A stretch of 64,000 nt of DNA, from positions 434,001 through 498,000 of the forward strand of contig JALUTQ010000037.1 of assembly GCA_032718865.1 (NCBI GenBank). Reading direction: 5' to 3'. The notes beneath the pieces were generated by a model. That model saw nothing but the letters and a program-made list of their open reading frames with translations, did no database searches and was not told the origin of the DNA. The stretch is from Tilletia caries (Eukaryota > Basidiomycota > Exobasidiomycetes > Tilletiales > Tilletiaceae). Shown in pieces: positions 13,101 through 25,500 of this stretch (position 1 is its first letter; the number at the start of each line of letters is the position of its first letter). The position numbers and the translations under genes were made by a program.

Positions 13101-15036
13101 AGCCGTCCGTGCCCGACTGCCCCAAGGCGACTTCGGCGCGGGCACCTTCGACCATCCGCAGAGCTCTTTCAAGCGTGAGTTTGGCCCTGTCGCGCTCTTT
13201 GGCACGATCTTCGACCGTCGCTGCCCCTGCCTGCTTGTACTGCCAGGAACGCAGGGCCGCACTGAAAATTCCTAGCTCGAGCAAGGTGTGTTGAGGCAGA
13301 GATGAGGCGAGCACCGAAACTGCTCCCCCCGCACCCGCGCCGGCTCCACGTAGTGAGGCAGAAGAAGGGGCGAGAAGGGAGTCCAGCGTGGCGAGTGCAT
13401 TGAGCGCGCGAGCGGCAGAGAGCTGAAGCTGGGCGAGGGAGAGAAGCGCGAGGGGAAGGGCGGTCAAGTTGGCGCTCTGGTTCGACGAACTTGAGCCTGA
13501 GCCGGAGTCCTTCGAGAGAGCGCTGCCCCGAGCTGGTCCGCCCGCTCCACGCGTGATATCCTCCACTGCGCGTTGGAAGTACGTCATTGCCTGCGCACTT
13601 AGAGCCGCGGCCCCGGTGGGTAACAACTCCTCCGCAAGTGGATGTGTGCTAGCCACATGAGCTGTGCGCGCGAAGATAAGCCAGGCATGTACGACAGCTT
13701 GTCTTGAGTCTGCGTATTGAGTCGCGTGTTCGCCAAGCTTGAGCGACTGGCGGAACATCCTGAGCGACTCGTTTAGCTTGGCCTCGTTATCCATACTACC
13801 GATACTGCTGCTGTGATCGATGGCTTCGGAGAGAAGCAGTCGACCGCGCTCGCAGAAGTGTTCGGCAAGCACGACGGCTGCCATTGCATTCTTGCCGATG
13901 GACGGTAACGATGTTGTGAGCACGGCGCGGTTGTTCGCCTGGAAGGCCTCCTGAATCGACTTGATACCGCCCGCGTACGCGGTGTCACGGGCCACCGTCT
14001 CCGTGACGGAGATATGCGCTCCAAATGAACCTGGAACAAGCGAGCCTGTGGAGCGCGCAATGTTGAGGGAGGAGATGCCAAGGAGGAGTGATGCAGAGGT
14101 GCCCGAGCTTTGAGGGTAGGGCGACTGTGCAGCGAGCTCGACCGCTCGAGTCCATGCAGTCCGAGCATCTTCGGTCCTACCGAGCGAGTGGAGACAGAGC
14201 CCAATACCGATGCGTGGATCGGGTCCGCGCCAGTTGGAGCCGAGTGTGAGGGTAACTTTGAGAGCGTGCTGGTATGTTCGTAGCGCCTGCATATACATTC
14301 GCTTCCTGAGCAGGATACTGGCCTTTCCGAGGAGGGCAACAGCATTGTTCGCGTTGCCCTCCGAGGCCAGCACGTTCTCGTACAGCTTCAGACTGGATTC
14401 GAGGTCCGCGACCGCGCCGGAGAGTGAGAGCAGCAATGCCCGGGTGAGCATGACAGCGATTTGGCCTTCCTGACGAGGTTCGACCAGGCGATGCTGTCCT
14501 GGCTTGGCGAAGAGGAGGGAGTGTGCTTCAGCAAGGTATTGTGACTTCTGCCGCTGTGTGATCAGGTTCTGGAACTTGGCGTCCGGGATGATGACCTTGG
14601 GAGCGGCGCGGGAGAGCGACATGTTGATTGCAGCCAGGAGCGTCGCCAGGGGCCACGTCTCGTAGTACTTCTCCTGATCAGGACGCGGCCGATATTGGGA
14701 AATGCGATCCAATCCGGCCCTGAGCACTCTGAGCGCCTGCTCGATTTGGCCTCCCTGGAAGAGGGCCTGGAGAGCGACATCCCTGACGTAGCGGGTAGGA
14801 AGTGGCTTGGGCTCGTCCCGCACGATCGCGACGATGTCGTTGATGTTGTCGAGCAGCTCTTCGGCGGGGATGACGAGGTCCTCGGTCTCTGCGCTTCCGC
14901 TTTCGTGTCCAGCATTGACGGGCAGGGTGATGCTGGGAGCGATGAGTTGGGGAGGGACGAGGTGGTGGGCAGCATGTCCGTTGCCATTGCCATTGGCCGT
15001 GCTGCCGCCGTGGTAGCCGACACCGTTGGCGCTCAT
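10134..15036 (-). CDS. CTR9: PAF1 complex subunit CTR9 (TPR protein)
   Basis: Five exons: 11506-15036, 11103-11419, 10404-11004, 10269-10279 and 10134-10179, giving 1501 residues. CTR9 is the tetratricopeptide scaffold of the RNA polymerase II-associated PAF1 complex in the nucleus. Exon 1 holds TPR-like repeats (for example GKASILLRKRMYMQALRTYQ and AYNVGRAYELLGQLESADAAF). Exon 3 holds the DQRIQYGESSLL block followed by a long charged helix rich in Ala/Glu/Arg, then an acidic/Lys tail. The last exon ends SDLIDSDEEMF, typical of CTR9 C-termini. The 11 nt exon (10269-10279) encodes Lys codons and restores the frame exactly between its neighbours. The protein is longer than usual for the family because of linker insertions in exon 1. 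Confidence 0.88.
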
Positions 15037-16059
15037 CGTGGGCGAGCACCGGCGCAGGAAGGGGGGGGGGGGGCGCAGGAGAGCAATGGGAGCTTGACCC
15101 TCAAGAAGATGATGGATAGATCGTGCCCATGGATGAGCGCGACGCGGGAACTTCGCGAACCCGATCATCCAACGATCAACCCTCCCACTCGCATGATCAT
15201 CCCTGCTCACATTCCCTTCAATCCGTCCCACTCGGCAATGGACAAGCACAGGTATGTAGAGTGGTATTATAAAGAGGAGAAGGTGACGTGAGAATGCGGT
15301 GATACAGTTAGGTTAAGGTGGGAAAGCCATTGATGTCTCGCTTCGGAGTCCGGAGACTCGTCCACTGGACGACTGCACGTAGCAGATGGATACCGAATTC
15401 CCCTCGTGAACACGCGGAAGCGCGTACACGACGAGCAGTATCCTGAAAGGATGGTCGATATCTGTGGATCCAAGTCGAGAGTAGTATTTGGTCAGTGCTG
15501 GGATATCACGCTTGATGACGGATAGATCCTTGAGAACACTCACTCATCGGACGAGGGCGAACGTGCGCGAAGCAGGTCGGCCCTGGAGTCCTGTGAGACG
15601 TCGCAGTTGAAAGAGAGCAACGTTAGCACGGTCATCACTACTGCTGCACCTCCATTGAGCTCACCTGTGGGGGTGACCGAAGAAGGTTGGGGTGCCTCCC
15701 CATGGCGGCGTGTTGTGAAGAGCCCGAGTTGAAAATCGGCATTCACTGAAAGAGAAGGTGCGACAGAGGAGCAAGGTGTATGAGCGCGTCAGCAACAGCA
15801 GGGCAGGCAAGAAGGCAGGAAGGTCATGGACAACTTACTGTCTGTCACAAGTATGCGCACATGGGTTGACGAGGCGGGAGGGGGGAAAAGTGCTCCGGAG
15901 CACTCTGTATGTGGAGATCGAAGAGGACGGAAAGGGCCGGTCGGTCAGCAAGAAGCAAGGGCAGGTGAGATGGTGGTTAAGGTGACGTGGGTGCCGGGAC
16001 TCGGAGGCGGGTATGTCGAGTCTGCTTGAGCGGGACGATCGAGGGGCGAGTGTGTTCAG
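15037..16059. other. Intergenic region with an unassigned possible minus-strand spliced ORF
   Basis: About 1 kb between CTR9 and the zinc-finger gene. It has a 12 nt G run near 15061 and a TATAAA-like motif near 15270. On the minus strand, GTAAGT and GTGAGT donors with CAG acceptors could link short open segments (about 15880-15310). I could not find a start codon in context or any homology, so I do not call a gene. Confidence 0.35.
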
Positions 16060-17043
16060 TTAGGAGGCCATTGCCTTGGCTAGATCCTGGCCGAACTGGC
16101 CGTGAGCAGTATTAAGATGGTGAGTGAGGCCGTCGATGCGTTGATAGCGATCAGCGCATCCTGGAACCTTGCACAGGTACAGCTTCTGCAATCCGTACGA
16201 TGTTTTGGAGACCAGAGTCAGAACGACCCTCTTCAAACTGACGAAAGCGCAAAGAGAGGCATGATATACATACCGGTTCAGGGGGAGCATTGGCCTCTGC
16301 CAGCGCCGCACACTTGCCCGTGCTGACGTGGTAGTCATAGCTGCCCTTTATTGTATATTCCTTGCCACAGCCATGCGGACAGACAAACTTCTTCTCAGCC
16401 TTTGTCTCGGCAGGCTTTGCCTGTAGAGACGAGACACATTCGTCTTGTGAGCAAGGCATCTAACATCTGCAACGTATTGCAAACCAGATGAGGACCGAGA
16501 GAAAGAGCACTCACTCCTACGCATGTACCCTGCTGAGTATGGTAAACGAGACCCAGTTTGGTAGAGTAGTGCTTAAAGCAACGTGGAAAGTTGGGGCATC
16601 TCCACGGTTTGGCCGACACTTTCTTGGAAGCAGTAGTCGTGGGTGTGGAAGCGGTAGGAGTTGTTGCCGGTGTTGTCTTCGTAGCTAATGGTGATTCTGT
16701 TGTTGCCGTCGTGCCTCGCAACGGCACTCCCAGGTCGTCTGCACATCGCTTCGCGAGCTCGATAGAGATCTTACTCTCATGAACAATGTCGACGATGGAG
16801 ACACCTGTAAGTGACGGAAAGAAGAGGACCAAAGGACAGCTACCTGCTTCAGCACAGAAAAGAAGAAGATGTAAAGGGACGAGCAAACATGCACACCTTC
16901 TGCCAAAAGTTGCTGAACAAGATCCCGGCAATCGTAATAGTCTTGCGATTTCCCTGTCAAACAATGCTCCAGATCAGCTCCATCGTCTAGTTGAGAGACT
17001 ACAGTTCTCTACACTCACATTTCGATGATACCTTCTCCGCCAT
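16060..17043 (-). CDS. Small three-zinc-finger (C2H2-like) protein
   Basis: Five exons: 17019-17043, 16897-16953, 16515-16804, 16274-16420 and 16060-16185, giving 214 residues, with phases consistent at every junction. Three finger-like units are visible, one each in exons 3, 4 and 5: WRCPNFPRCFKHYSTKLGLVYH, VCPHGCGKEYTIKGSYDYH and YLCKVPGCADRYQRIDGLTHH, the last followed by a second zinc His. Spacing fits C2H2 with a four- or five-residue Cys-Cys gap; the middle unit ends H-x4-GKC rather than HxxxH. A Thr/Ala/Pro-rich linker precedes the first finger. A role as a transcription factor or RNA-binding protein is only inferred. No family name is recognised. It is divergent to RPP40. Confidence 0.72.
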
Positions 17044-17565
17044 GTTGAGTGCAAAACTAATAATGATCTGCGTCGTCTCGACAGTTATGCTTGCAACCAA
17101 CGCGATGCCTTCTGAGTTGGGGATAGACTCTGCTATGTCTTTTGGACGCCAGGGAACCGGGAAGTGTAGAGAAGAAGAGTATGTATGTAGGGGCTGCGCA
17201 GGGCGGGAGGAAGGGGGACATGAGGGAAGGTTGTCGCAAGGGGCTTTTATATCTGTCCATGCGGTTTTGAGAAGATCCGACAAGCACTCGACAAGCACTC
17301 ACTTATTCTCCCTCCCCTGGAAGGCCTCTCCCGGCCACAGCGAGCTGTGCAAGGCGCATACATACATACAGAACATAAGTTAGGCAGGAGTTGACCTTGA
17401 GGGAGCCTGACTGCTCGTAGAGGTAAAGGTGGGTACCTCGTCTTGAAGCGCTCGAAAATCTATTCCGGCCGCGAGTGAAGGAGGAATTCTCTGCTGAAGG
17501 ATTTCTTTGTTCTGTCCCATCATGTCCCCCATTAAGAACTCGCAAAACAAAGGAAGGAAAAGACG
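17044..17565. promoter_or_regulatory. Divergent promoter region (zinc-finger gene / RPP40)
   Basis: 522 bp between the two start codons. No TATA box in a clear position and no repeat is seen. It must carry both promoters, judging from gene orientation. Confidence 0.45.
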
Positions 17566-19918
17566 ATGTTCGCCCGACGATCTACACACAAACGCAGGCG
17601 CAGCGCCCTTCGAGCGGACAAGTCTCGCGCTCAGCGCAGTCTCCTTGGAAGCGGTGGCAGCCGATCTGTTCTTGATGTCGCTTTCGTCGCATCTCCAAGT
17701 TCGGATATCGCCAAAGGCAAGGGCAAAGAATCCGGATCCGAGGTGGCTGATTTACGATGCCTCAAGGCCATCGGTCGACACGTCTTCACTCATTCGGTAT
17801 GTAGACACGGACTCCAGTAGCTAGGGAAGAGTCAAAAGTATGCTGACTTCTGTTGAGTTCTTTTCCAGCTCGATGTCGTTCTGCCCTTGCCGAATTTGAC
17901 CGCGGACCAGGCGTCAGCATCGCAAGAGGACCTTTTGAAAGCGCTCCTCGCTCGCGATCAGGCATTGGCTGCTCTGATCCGACAACTGAGTGGACGTGGT
18001 GAGAAGCAAACCTCGTCAAGGCCATCTTCGTCTTCGAATCGAAGCCAAATCCAGAACACCTTCTACCACGCCAAAGTACCACTCGCCCTCTTTCTCAGCC
18101 CAGAATTCGTTACTGGATTCATCCGAAATGGTCAGTACAATTTCTCCCCCTTCCCACGTTCATATTCTTCCCATCATCTGACAGTCGATCGCATTTCAAT
18201 AGGAACTTTGATCGCTTTGAGCATGACGTCCCACCCAGACGGATCCTCCGAAGACATCATCGCCCTCGACGGCCAAGGCATCCTCACCCTTTCCCTCACC
18301 CGCGAAACCTACCGAACTCTCGGCCTCGTCGGACGTGAAAGTCGATTCCACCGCGGCCCAAGCGGTCGCTACGGAGATCGCTCCTCCGGTGATGTACAGA
18401 GATACATCGTCGAGCTTCCCCTCCGGGATCAATCGTTCGTGCCGGGGAAGAAGGGGTACGAGCGGGCGCTGGCTTGTTTGAAGGCGTGGGATTGGGATCG
18501 GGCCAGTCGCGCTGCTGTTGACCAGTCGTCTTTGCTGGAGCTTGGCGGCGGTAGGACGAGATTGGCGCCTACTTCCATTGGGGCAGGGCTCGATTCAAGC
18601 GGAACGGGTGCTGTGGAGAGTAGAGCTGCGAATCCGACGTGGGACATTCTCTTCGCCTGGACGCCGCCAAACTTTGCAGGCACGACCGATTCGGACCTTC
18701 CCAGCACACATGGTGTCATCCATTTTCCTCAACATCTCGTACGGGCCGAAGACGTGCGGAAACTCTCGGCATCGCCTAGCACGACGGTTCTGCCGGACGT
18801 ATGGGTCCCTTCCGTCTGCCACCCCGTGTCTTCCGATGTTTCTGCCCTTACCGACAAACAACGGGAAACTGCACATCGCGCCGAGCCTACTCTGATACCG
18901 ACGCTTGTCGGCCGATCAAGGAACGGTGGGATGGAAGAGATCCAGGAGGTCGTCTATGGGCTCTCCGAATGGGCAGGTCTTGCTTGTCTCCATTCAGAAA
19001 GGTACGCCAGCATAGTGCGCATGGGTCTTAATGTGTCGCTATCTTCCTGACATGGTTTATTGCCTCTACAGCATTCGAACCTTCAGTAGACCGGACCCAC
19101 TCGTCAGCTCCATTAATGTCCCCACTCCCCGCTGGTCAGGCTCAATCCTGCACCTCTCCTGGCGCGGCTTCCTCGCGCCCTCATTCTGCACATCCATCGT
19201 CAAGCACATGCAAATCTACCTCGATGCCTGCTCAGCTGGACAGCAACAGCGAGGGCATGGAAAGGGGGAAGGATGCGATCTGCAGAACATTTGCGCACAA
19301 TCGTATGAGGCTCCTACGGATGGACCGTGGGCTTCCGTCTGTGCGGACGGGTTCGAACATGCTCCGTTGAGCTGGTCGAGTTCTCACCCGGGTCAAGGCA
19401 CAGCGCTGGGCTCTGGTCTCGTCCTCGAGTCTGCGGCCGCCAAGCGTCGTGTGATCGCTGGTGCCAAGCTTCCATCTTCCGGTGCAAGCCCTAATAGCCA
19501 AGAAGACGGGGAGGAAAAAGGCTCCAGCTCCGCAGCGTCCGAGGATGAATCTTCGTCTGACTCTCCGGATGACGATGAGGATGAAGATCTCGACGAGGAA
19601 GCTGACACGAAGAAGGAGACACGTGCAAGAGGAGGAGCCAGCAGCGCGCCTGCCGTCAACAACAAGAATGCTAAGAATCGCGAACGACTGAAGCGAAAGC
19701 GGAGAGGACATCTGCGTCAGGGCGAGACGGAGCACGGGCGCGGACGGAGCGGATGGACTTGTTTCCTTCTCGGACGCACGACGCATGCAGCAGCGGCGAC
19801 CCTTCACGCCAAGGGGCGGAATGGCGAGGCGGCCACTTCAAGCGGTGGGGATGTGATGTTTGCACATGTGCCGCGCTACGTTCTTCTCGAGGACTGTGGC
19901 GCAGATACACGGCAGTAA
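17566..19918 (+). CDS. RPP40: RNase P protein subunit p40 (RPP40-like)
   Basis: Exons 17566-17796, 17869-18130, 18203-19001 and 19072-19918 give 712 residues. RPP40-family proteins are subunits of nuclear RNase P/MRP in animals and many fungi. Evidence is the block EVVYGLSEWAGLACLHSERS that crosses intron 3, then DPLVSSINVPTPRWSGSILH and LSWRGFLAPSF, the order seen in the family, with WDILFAWTPP earlier. The protein is nearly twice the length of animal p40. Extra length comes from a Ser/Asp/Glu segment (nt 19480-19610) and a basic patch KRKRRGH just after it. The N-terminus is strongly basic. POP1, another RNase P/MRP subunit, lies 10 kb upstream in the same orientation. Confidence 0.78.
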
Positions 19919-20181
19919 AACCATCGACTTCCGCCTCGCAAACTCTCAAGCAAGTATAGTCATAGATGCCGGCATTCGAGTGCTTTGTTGCTGAGAGGGA
20001 GATACGTGTTACAGAAGAAGCCTGAAGGGATGAAGGAAGGGATAGGTGAGGGTCTGAGGGAGCAGAAAGGAAGTGTCTTGACCGGATGTGTATTGTGGTT
20101 TGGCATGTGGGTTGGGAACCGAGGGCCCGTCACAAGGGATACGAAAGACTCCGCCGCATGAATGAGGTTCGAGTGGTCCAC

Positions 20182-20907
20182 TCAGAACATGGTCCCCTCC
20201 GCCGGTTGAGGCAACTTCCGGTTGTTCTGCGATCCCATATCCTTCCTCAACTCCACGAGAATGGCCTCCATCGTCGAGGCCCGGTTCCAATTCTTCAGGA
20301 CGGGTAAGGCATCCTTGATGATCATCCCATTCGACGCGTTGACGCAGGGCAGGTTGATCTTGGTCAGGAATTGTACGACGGGCGCTTCATCTGGGTAGCG
20401 GTCTCCGCAGTGGATCTTGAGGGAGTAGATCCGGTTTTGGTGGACGGAGTGGCCGGGACCTATGATGGTTGCGTTCCAGTTGGACATCACTGAACAGAGA
20501 GGATTAGACACGACAGAAGAGAACGCGCGAGAAAAGAGGTATTCAGTCAGCCGGTTCGGAATCTTGAGCAGCGCAGCGCAGCGAAGGCCCGTTCACGAGC
20601 TCGCCGAAGGTTCTTGAGCTGGGAACATGGATACTCACTGACATCGCTACCGTCGTCCAACCCGTAGGAGCACATGCCATCTCCGATACCCTTCTCACCG
20701 CGCTCGAGCTCCTCGAGCAATCGAAAGCTTCTTGGAACTGATTGGGATCGGGTTGGCGCAGAGAGGAAAAGTGCAGCAGCAGCAGCAGCAGCAGGAGGAA
20801 GTGAGCGCCAGGGTTGGGGAGAGGAAGACAGAACTCGTCAGTAACGGCGCGCTATTACAAGGGGCACAGGATACCATCGCGTTCGGCGGGGACTCACTCT
20901 TTGCCAT
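20182..20907 (-). CDS. MMS2: Ubiquitin-conjugating enzyme variant MMS2/UEV
   Basis: Three exons: 20898-20907, 20639-20737 and 20182-20489, giving 138 residues, the normal UEV length. MMS2 lacks a catalytic cysteine and pairs with Ubc13 to build Lys63-linked ubiquitin chains, for example on PCNA in error-free damage tolerance. Hallmarks are [61 protein letters not shown] and the C-terminal [11 protein letters not shown]. No Cys occupies the E2 active-site position after the LPCVN segment. The first exon contributes only 10 coding nt. Phases agree at both introns. It is convergent with RPP40. Confidence 0.95.
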
Positions 20908-21564
20908 GGCTGCTCGTGCGATATGCGAACGAGACGGAAGGTGTTGGTTGGCTGTGCTTCGTTCGCCCCTGCAGTCTGCACGTCCGTCGATGAGGTCGAG
21001 GTCCGAGGACCGGGTGAGTGAGAGGTTGGGCTTGTTGCCATGCACCCGACAATTGACACTCGCGTGGCTCTCTGCTGGCCCGAGCACAAGCTCAAGCGGG
21101 TGACCACGTGGCTGACACGTTTCCCTTTGTTCCCCTCTTGAACTTGACTGACTTGCCGCTGAAGGAGAGGGAGCAAGACCAGCAGCCAGACCTCTGGCCT
21201 CGAAGCCGGTGGGACGCAAGGAAGTAAGGTGCGGGCGACGCTGATGCTGATGCTGCGTGAGCTGGGTGTGCCCCATCCGCGACTCCCAGAGTTCCGGTTG
21301 AAGCGTTGAAGCGGCGTACTTTCCCAAGCTTCATCGGAGTCGCAAAGCTTTTGGCTCGCGACATATCCAGCATCCCACATCGAACAGCAAGGAAGGCAAA
21401 GGCAAGGGCTCAGCTGATCATCTTCTTTGTTGCCCACTGAACTGACATTGCAGACGTCCTCGGGCCTGCAAATTGCTCTCCTCCCTTTGACTTCCCCCCC
21501 CCCTCCTTTCCCCGCTGCCCTCCTTTCCATCGTTTGTTCCATTCATTCCCATTCCATCCCCAAA
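20908..21564. promoter_or_regulatory. Divergent promoter region (MMS2 / hydrolase)
   Basis: 657 bp between the start codons of the MMS2 gene and the hydrolase pseudogene. The last 80 bp before 21565 are C/T-rich, a common leader composition here. No other signal is recognised. Confidence 0.45.
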
Positions 21565-22500
21565 ATGTCCGCAGTCGTCATTCCCCCAGCCAACCCGCCG
21601 CGGTCTCACGGCTGGTCTGGTTATCCCCTGCTCTGGCTCCAGGTTTCCTTCCTCCGCCTAGTTGCCTCCGCTCCGGCGAAGAACGACAAGCTGCCCGAAG
21701 ACATCGATGTTGTCCACAGCACCATCCCGAGTCGAGACTCCGGCCGCGAAATCAAAGTGTCTATCTATCGCGCCCGGGGTATCACACCCTCGGGCAAGAT
21801 CCTGCTCAACTGGCACGGTTCGGGAGCTGTAATGCACTTCTTCGGAGAGGACAAGACTTATTGCGCCTGGATGGCCGGTCAGCTCAAGGACGACGGAGTC
21901 ACGGTATACGATCTCGACTACAGGAAGGCGCCGGAGAACCCTTTCCCCGCCGGAATCGAAGATGTAGAAGATGGGATCCTCCACTTCGCAAGTCTGCCCA
22001 CGACAACGCACATCGCCGTCGGGGGCTTCTCAGCCGGAGCCAAGTTTGCGGTCTCGGCGGCAGTGAGCACCAAGCCTGTCCTCGAGTCGAGGCAGAGCAA
22101 GGCGAAGGTGAACGCTGTTATCGCATTCTACCCTTCCATCGATGTCCGACCTGGCGCGAATCGCAAGCCACCTTCGTCAACGAAGAGGAGCGGCGTCCTC
22201 TTCCCACTCTGGGTGTTTGGTGCTTTCTCAAGAGCGTTCTGCGTCGATCCTGCCTCGGCATATGACAAACGTGCCTCGCCCGTCCTGTCCGAAGCGAGTG
22301 AATTTCCACCTGTAAGTTCAAGTCATGCCCCTCGAAGTAGATATGTACCACGTCTCATACTCCTACCCATCCAAAGCACATGCTCCTCATTTGCGGAGAT
22401 GCAGATGCCTTCCACGACGATTGCAAGAACTTTGTCGACAAACTCAATGCAACAACCCCGGCCCATCCAGATGCCAAGTTCCTCAGGACATTTCCCGCTG
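21565..22500 (+). pseudogene. Alpha/beta-hydrolase fold-3 (esterase/lipase-like), 3' end lost at a retrotransposon junction
   Basis: Exon 1 is 21565-22311 and exon 2 starts at 22377, with a 65 nt intron. The start at 21565 follows a C/T-rich leader. Family signatures are NWHGSGAV (oxyanion-hole HG motif), the DLDYRKAPENPFPAG block, the nucleophile elbow GGFSAGA (GxSxG) and LLICGDADAFHDDC with the catalytic Asp region. This is the HSL/acetyl-hydrolase type, which hydrolyses carboxylic esters. The segment that should carry the catalytic His is missing. The frame runs straight into endonuclease-domain sequence of a non-LTR element somewhere between about 22470 and 22530. No continuation of the hydrolase was found after the element's A-tail, so this copy is likely inactive. 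Confidence 0.75.
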
Positions 22501-25500
22501 CAGCCATCGAGCCGACGGGCGCCGTAGACCTGTTCCGACTTCTTCGCCCTGACGAAGTGAGTTGGACCTTCGCCCGAACTACCACGTCTACTGACGGCTC
22601 CATGCATACATCTGCCCGCCGTCTGGATAGCATCTGGTGCTCACCTTCCCTCCTCCCTCTTGTCCACACTACTTCAGTCCTCAGTACTTCCTCGGACCAC
22701 CGTGCTGTTGGGGCTTCCTTTCTACTGCCTGATTTCAACATCCTCGACGAATCGTCTTCTGCTCCCTCGCCTCCCCTGATCCTGCACCGACCATGGACCA
22801 TGCATCCCGGCGTCTGGGACAATTCAGACTTCCGCAGCGCCCTGCATGATTTTGCCCGTTCGTACAACCCTCCTGTTGCCCCGTCCGAGCTTTCTCCCAT
22901 AACTGCCTGGTCTTTATTTCACGTCTCCCTTCTTTCCTTCTTACAGCCGCTGGCTCGTTCTGTCGGACGGTCACAGCTCATGGCGCGCCACGATCTCGAA
23001 GCCGCCCGACGAGAACTCGACGAGCTTGACGTCCGCGCTCCATCCGCATCGGCTCACCTCCAATCTCTCCTCCTCCGATGGCAATCCGCCCTGAAAGCTA
23101 CCCAAGCCGCTGAGAACTTGCGCCCCGCCGGCAACACCACAGCTGCGGCCCTCCGCGCCGGCTCCTGGATGTACGCGTCCTTCGCCCCCGCGGCCTCTCG
23201 AGCTTTCCCCCTTCGCGTACAGAACGGCCTTGCTTCCTCCGCCGCTGCCAAACTTGCAGCGCTCTCCGACTTCTACTCGTCACTCTTTTCGGCTCGACCC
23301 ACACCGACCCTCGCCATGAACTCTCCTCTCCTGTCCAACATCCGACTCCGCCTCGATGCCTTCACCTCTGCCGCCCTAAACGCACCTTTCTCTCTCATGG
23401 AGGTCTACCGGGCCCTCCGCTCCGCCAACCGGCACTCTTCGGCCGGTCCTGACGGCATCACATACCGCGTCTACCTGGCTACATTCGCGGCTGCAGGGCC
23501 TCTTCTCATTGCCCTTGCTAACTTCCTCGGCAATGGCCACCCCCATGTCTGGCCCGTCGCGGCACGCACCATCCTGCTGCCTAAAGCCGGAGACCTCAGC
23601 GACATTGCGAACTACCGGCCCATCTCAATTACTGACGCACATGTCCGCATCATCTCTCGGCTCGTCTCCGGACGACTGATGCTCGCTGGCGACAAACTGT
23701 TACCATGGACCCAAGCTGCCTTCCTCCCCGGACGCCGGTCATCCCTTGTTGCTGGTGTGCTTCACGGCCTCACTGACCTTCTCTCCCTCCCTCCTTCGTC
23801 TCTAACGCCCCCCCCCCGCCTTCTTCGTCATCTCCCTTGATCAACGTAAAGCCTACGACCGCGTTCTTCGCGCCTGGCTTTTTCGCCGTTTTACAGACCG
23901 CTAACATCCCTCCCATGTTGCTGGGGGTGCTGACGGCAGTGTACTCCCAGCCAACCACACGCATCTCCGCGCTTGGTGCCCTTGGACCAATCATCGACCT
24001 ACTGTGTGGTGTTCTCCAAGGAGATCCGGCGTCGTGCTTTCTTTATAACCTTTCACTCCAGCCACTTTTTGACCTCCTTCTTGCGTTCAACATCGGAGTT
24101 CATATTCCCCATCTCGGTTTGCTCTCCGCCCTTGCTTTTGCTGACGACTGTCTCCTCTTTATCGAGGCTTCTCCCAAAGGCCTTTCCCAACTGACGACCC
24201 TCTTTTCCTGTCTCGGTTCTTACTCTGCCGCAGCGGGCGCCGCTCTGAACCTGGGCAAAAGCTCCTTCTGGCTTCTTGGGACTCCAACCGATTCGAATCT
24301 AGACGCTGCCGATCGGATTGCTGCTGCCCTATCCGCATACGGTCTCACTCCGGCTGGCTCATCCGGTCCCTCCTCACATCTCGGACATCCGCTCCCCCCT
24401 GCTGACGTCTCCTCTCCGCACGCTCATACTCTTCTCTTTTCCCGTCTAGCTTCCATTAAGGTCCGGGCTACTTGCTTCCGCACGATGGGGGTCGACGTTC
24501 TCTCCAGGGTTGCGAACTCGAACAAGTACCTTGGTGCTCGTCTCTGGCACACGGTCGCTATCGGTCCCCTGCCCGCCAACTTTTCTGCGCTTTTCCATGA
24601 CTCCCTCCACTCCTACCTTCAGGGTGCGTCCTCCAGTTTCCTTTCCAGATCAATCCTCACACGAAACGTCTCCCAGGGGGGGTTCGGACTCATTGACCCT
24701 GACGCAATGACATCCGCGCTCTCTCTTTCCTTTCTGCGTCGGTTCCTGCTAGAGTCCAACTCCCTGGGCGGCTGGCTCCGCGCTGGGCTGACCACATACC
24801 TCTGTCAACGACACGGCGTCCCTCCCGCCATCCTCCTCATCCGGTCCGGCACGGCTTTTGGCCGTCTCCGGCACTGGTCCACGCGAAATGATGGCTTCTT
24901 TGGTCGCCTCGTGCATGCCCTGGCTCACGTCGAGCTCGGTGTTCATGCCTCTTGGACTGAGCTCCCCGCCCCCGCACTGCTGACCCTGCCCTGGCTATGG
25001 CTGATTACCACTTCTTCCTCACTCCCAGACTCCCTCATCTCGAAGACAAAGACGCAACAATTAATCACAAACGGCTGGCTGACCTGGGGCGATATCCTTT
25101 GGAGAGTTGAAGTTCCCGTCGGATGGAGGGCAGCTTTTGCCTCTCACCCTTTGGGTCCCCCCCCGGGCCGCTCAGTCACACTAAACGATATTCCATCTCC
25201 ATTCTCCAGAAAACGCCACTCTGCTGGCCCGGCCATCACTGACCTCTGGAATAAAATCTGGTCGGCCACCCCGCTCGCAGTGCGACTTTCCCTCTCAACA
25301 TGGGCTTCCCAAACCTCTACTACCTTTTCTCCTCTTTCCGATCGGTCTGCTCCCCCTTCTCATGGCTGGGTTCCGGCTCACCAAGACCCTCTCGCCTCTG
25401 CTTTCCCATGGTCCTTATTGACTGTTTTCGGTCAATCTCTCTCCACAGCGACCACCGCCTCCGTCCGTCGCCGGCTTCAAGGAGTCCGTGGCCCCAAACA

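Noticed and set aside
20838..21542. 234-codon minus-strand frame upstream of MMS2
   Set aside because: Overlaps MMS2 exon 1 and its promoter, with no motifs; MMS2 evidence is far stronger.
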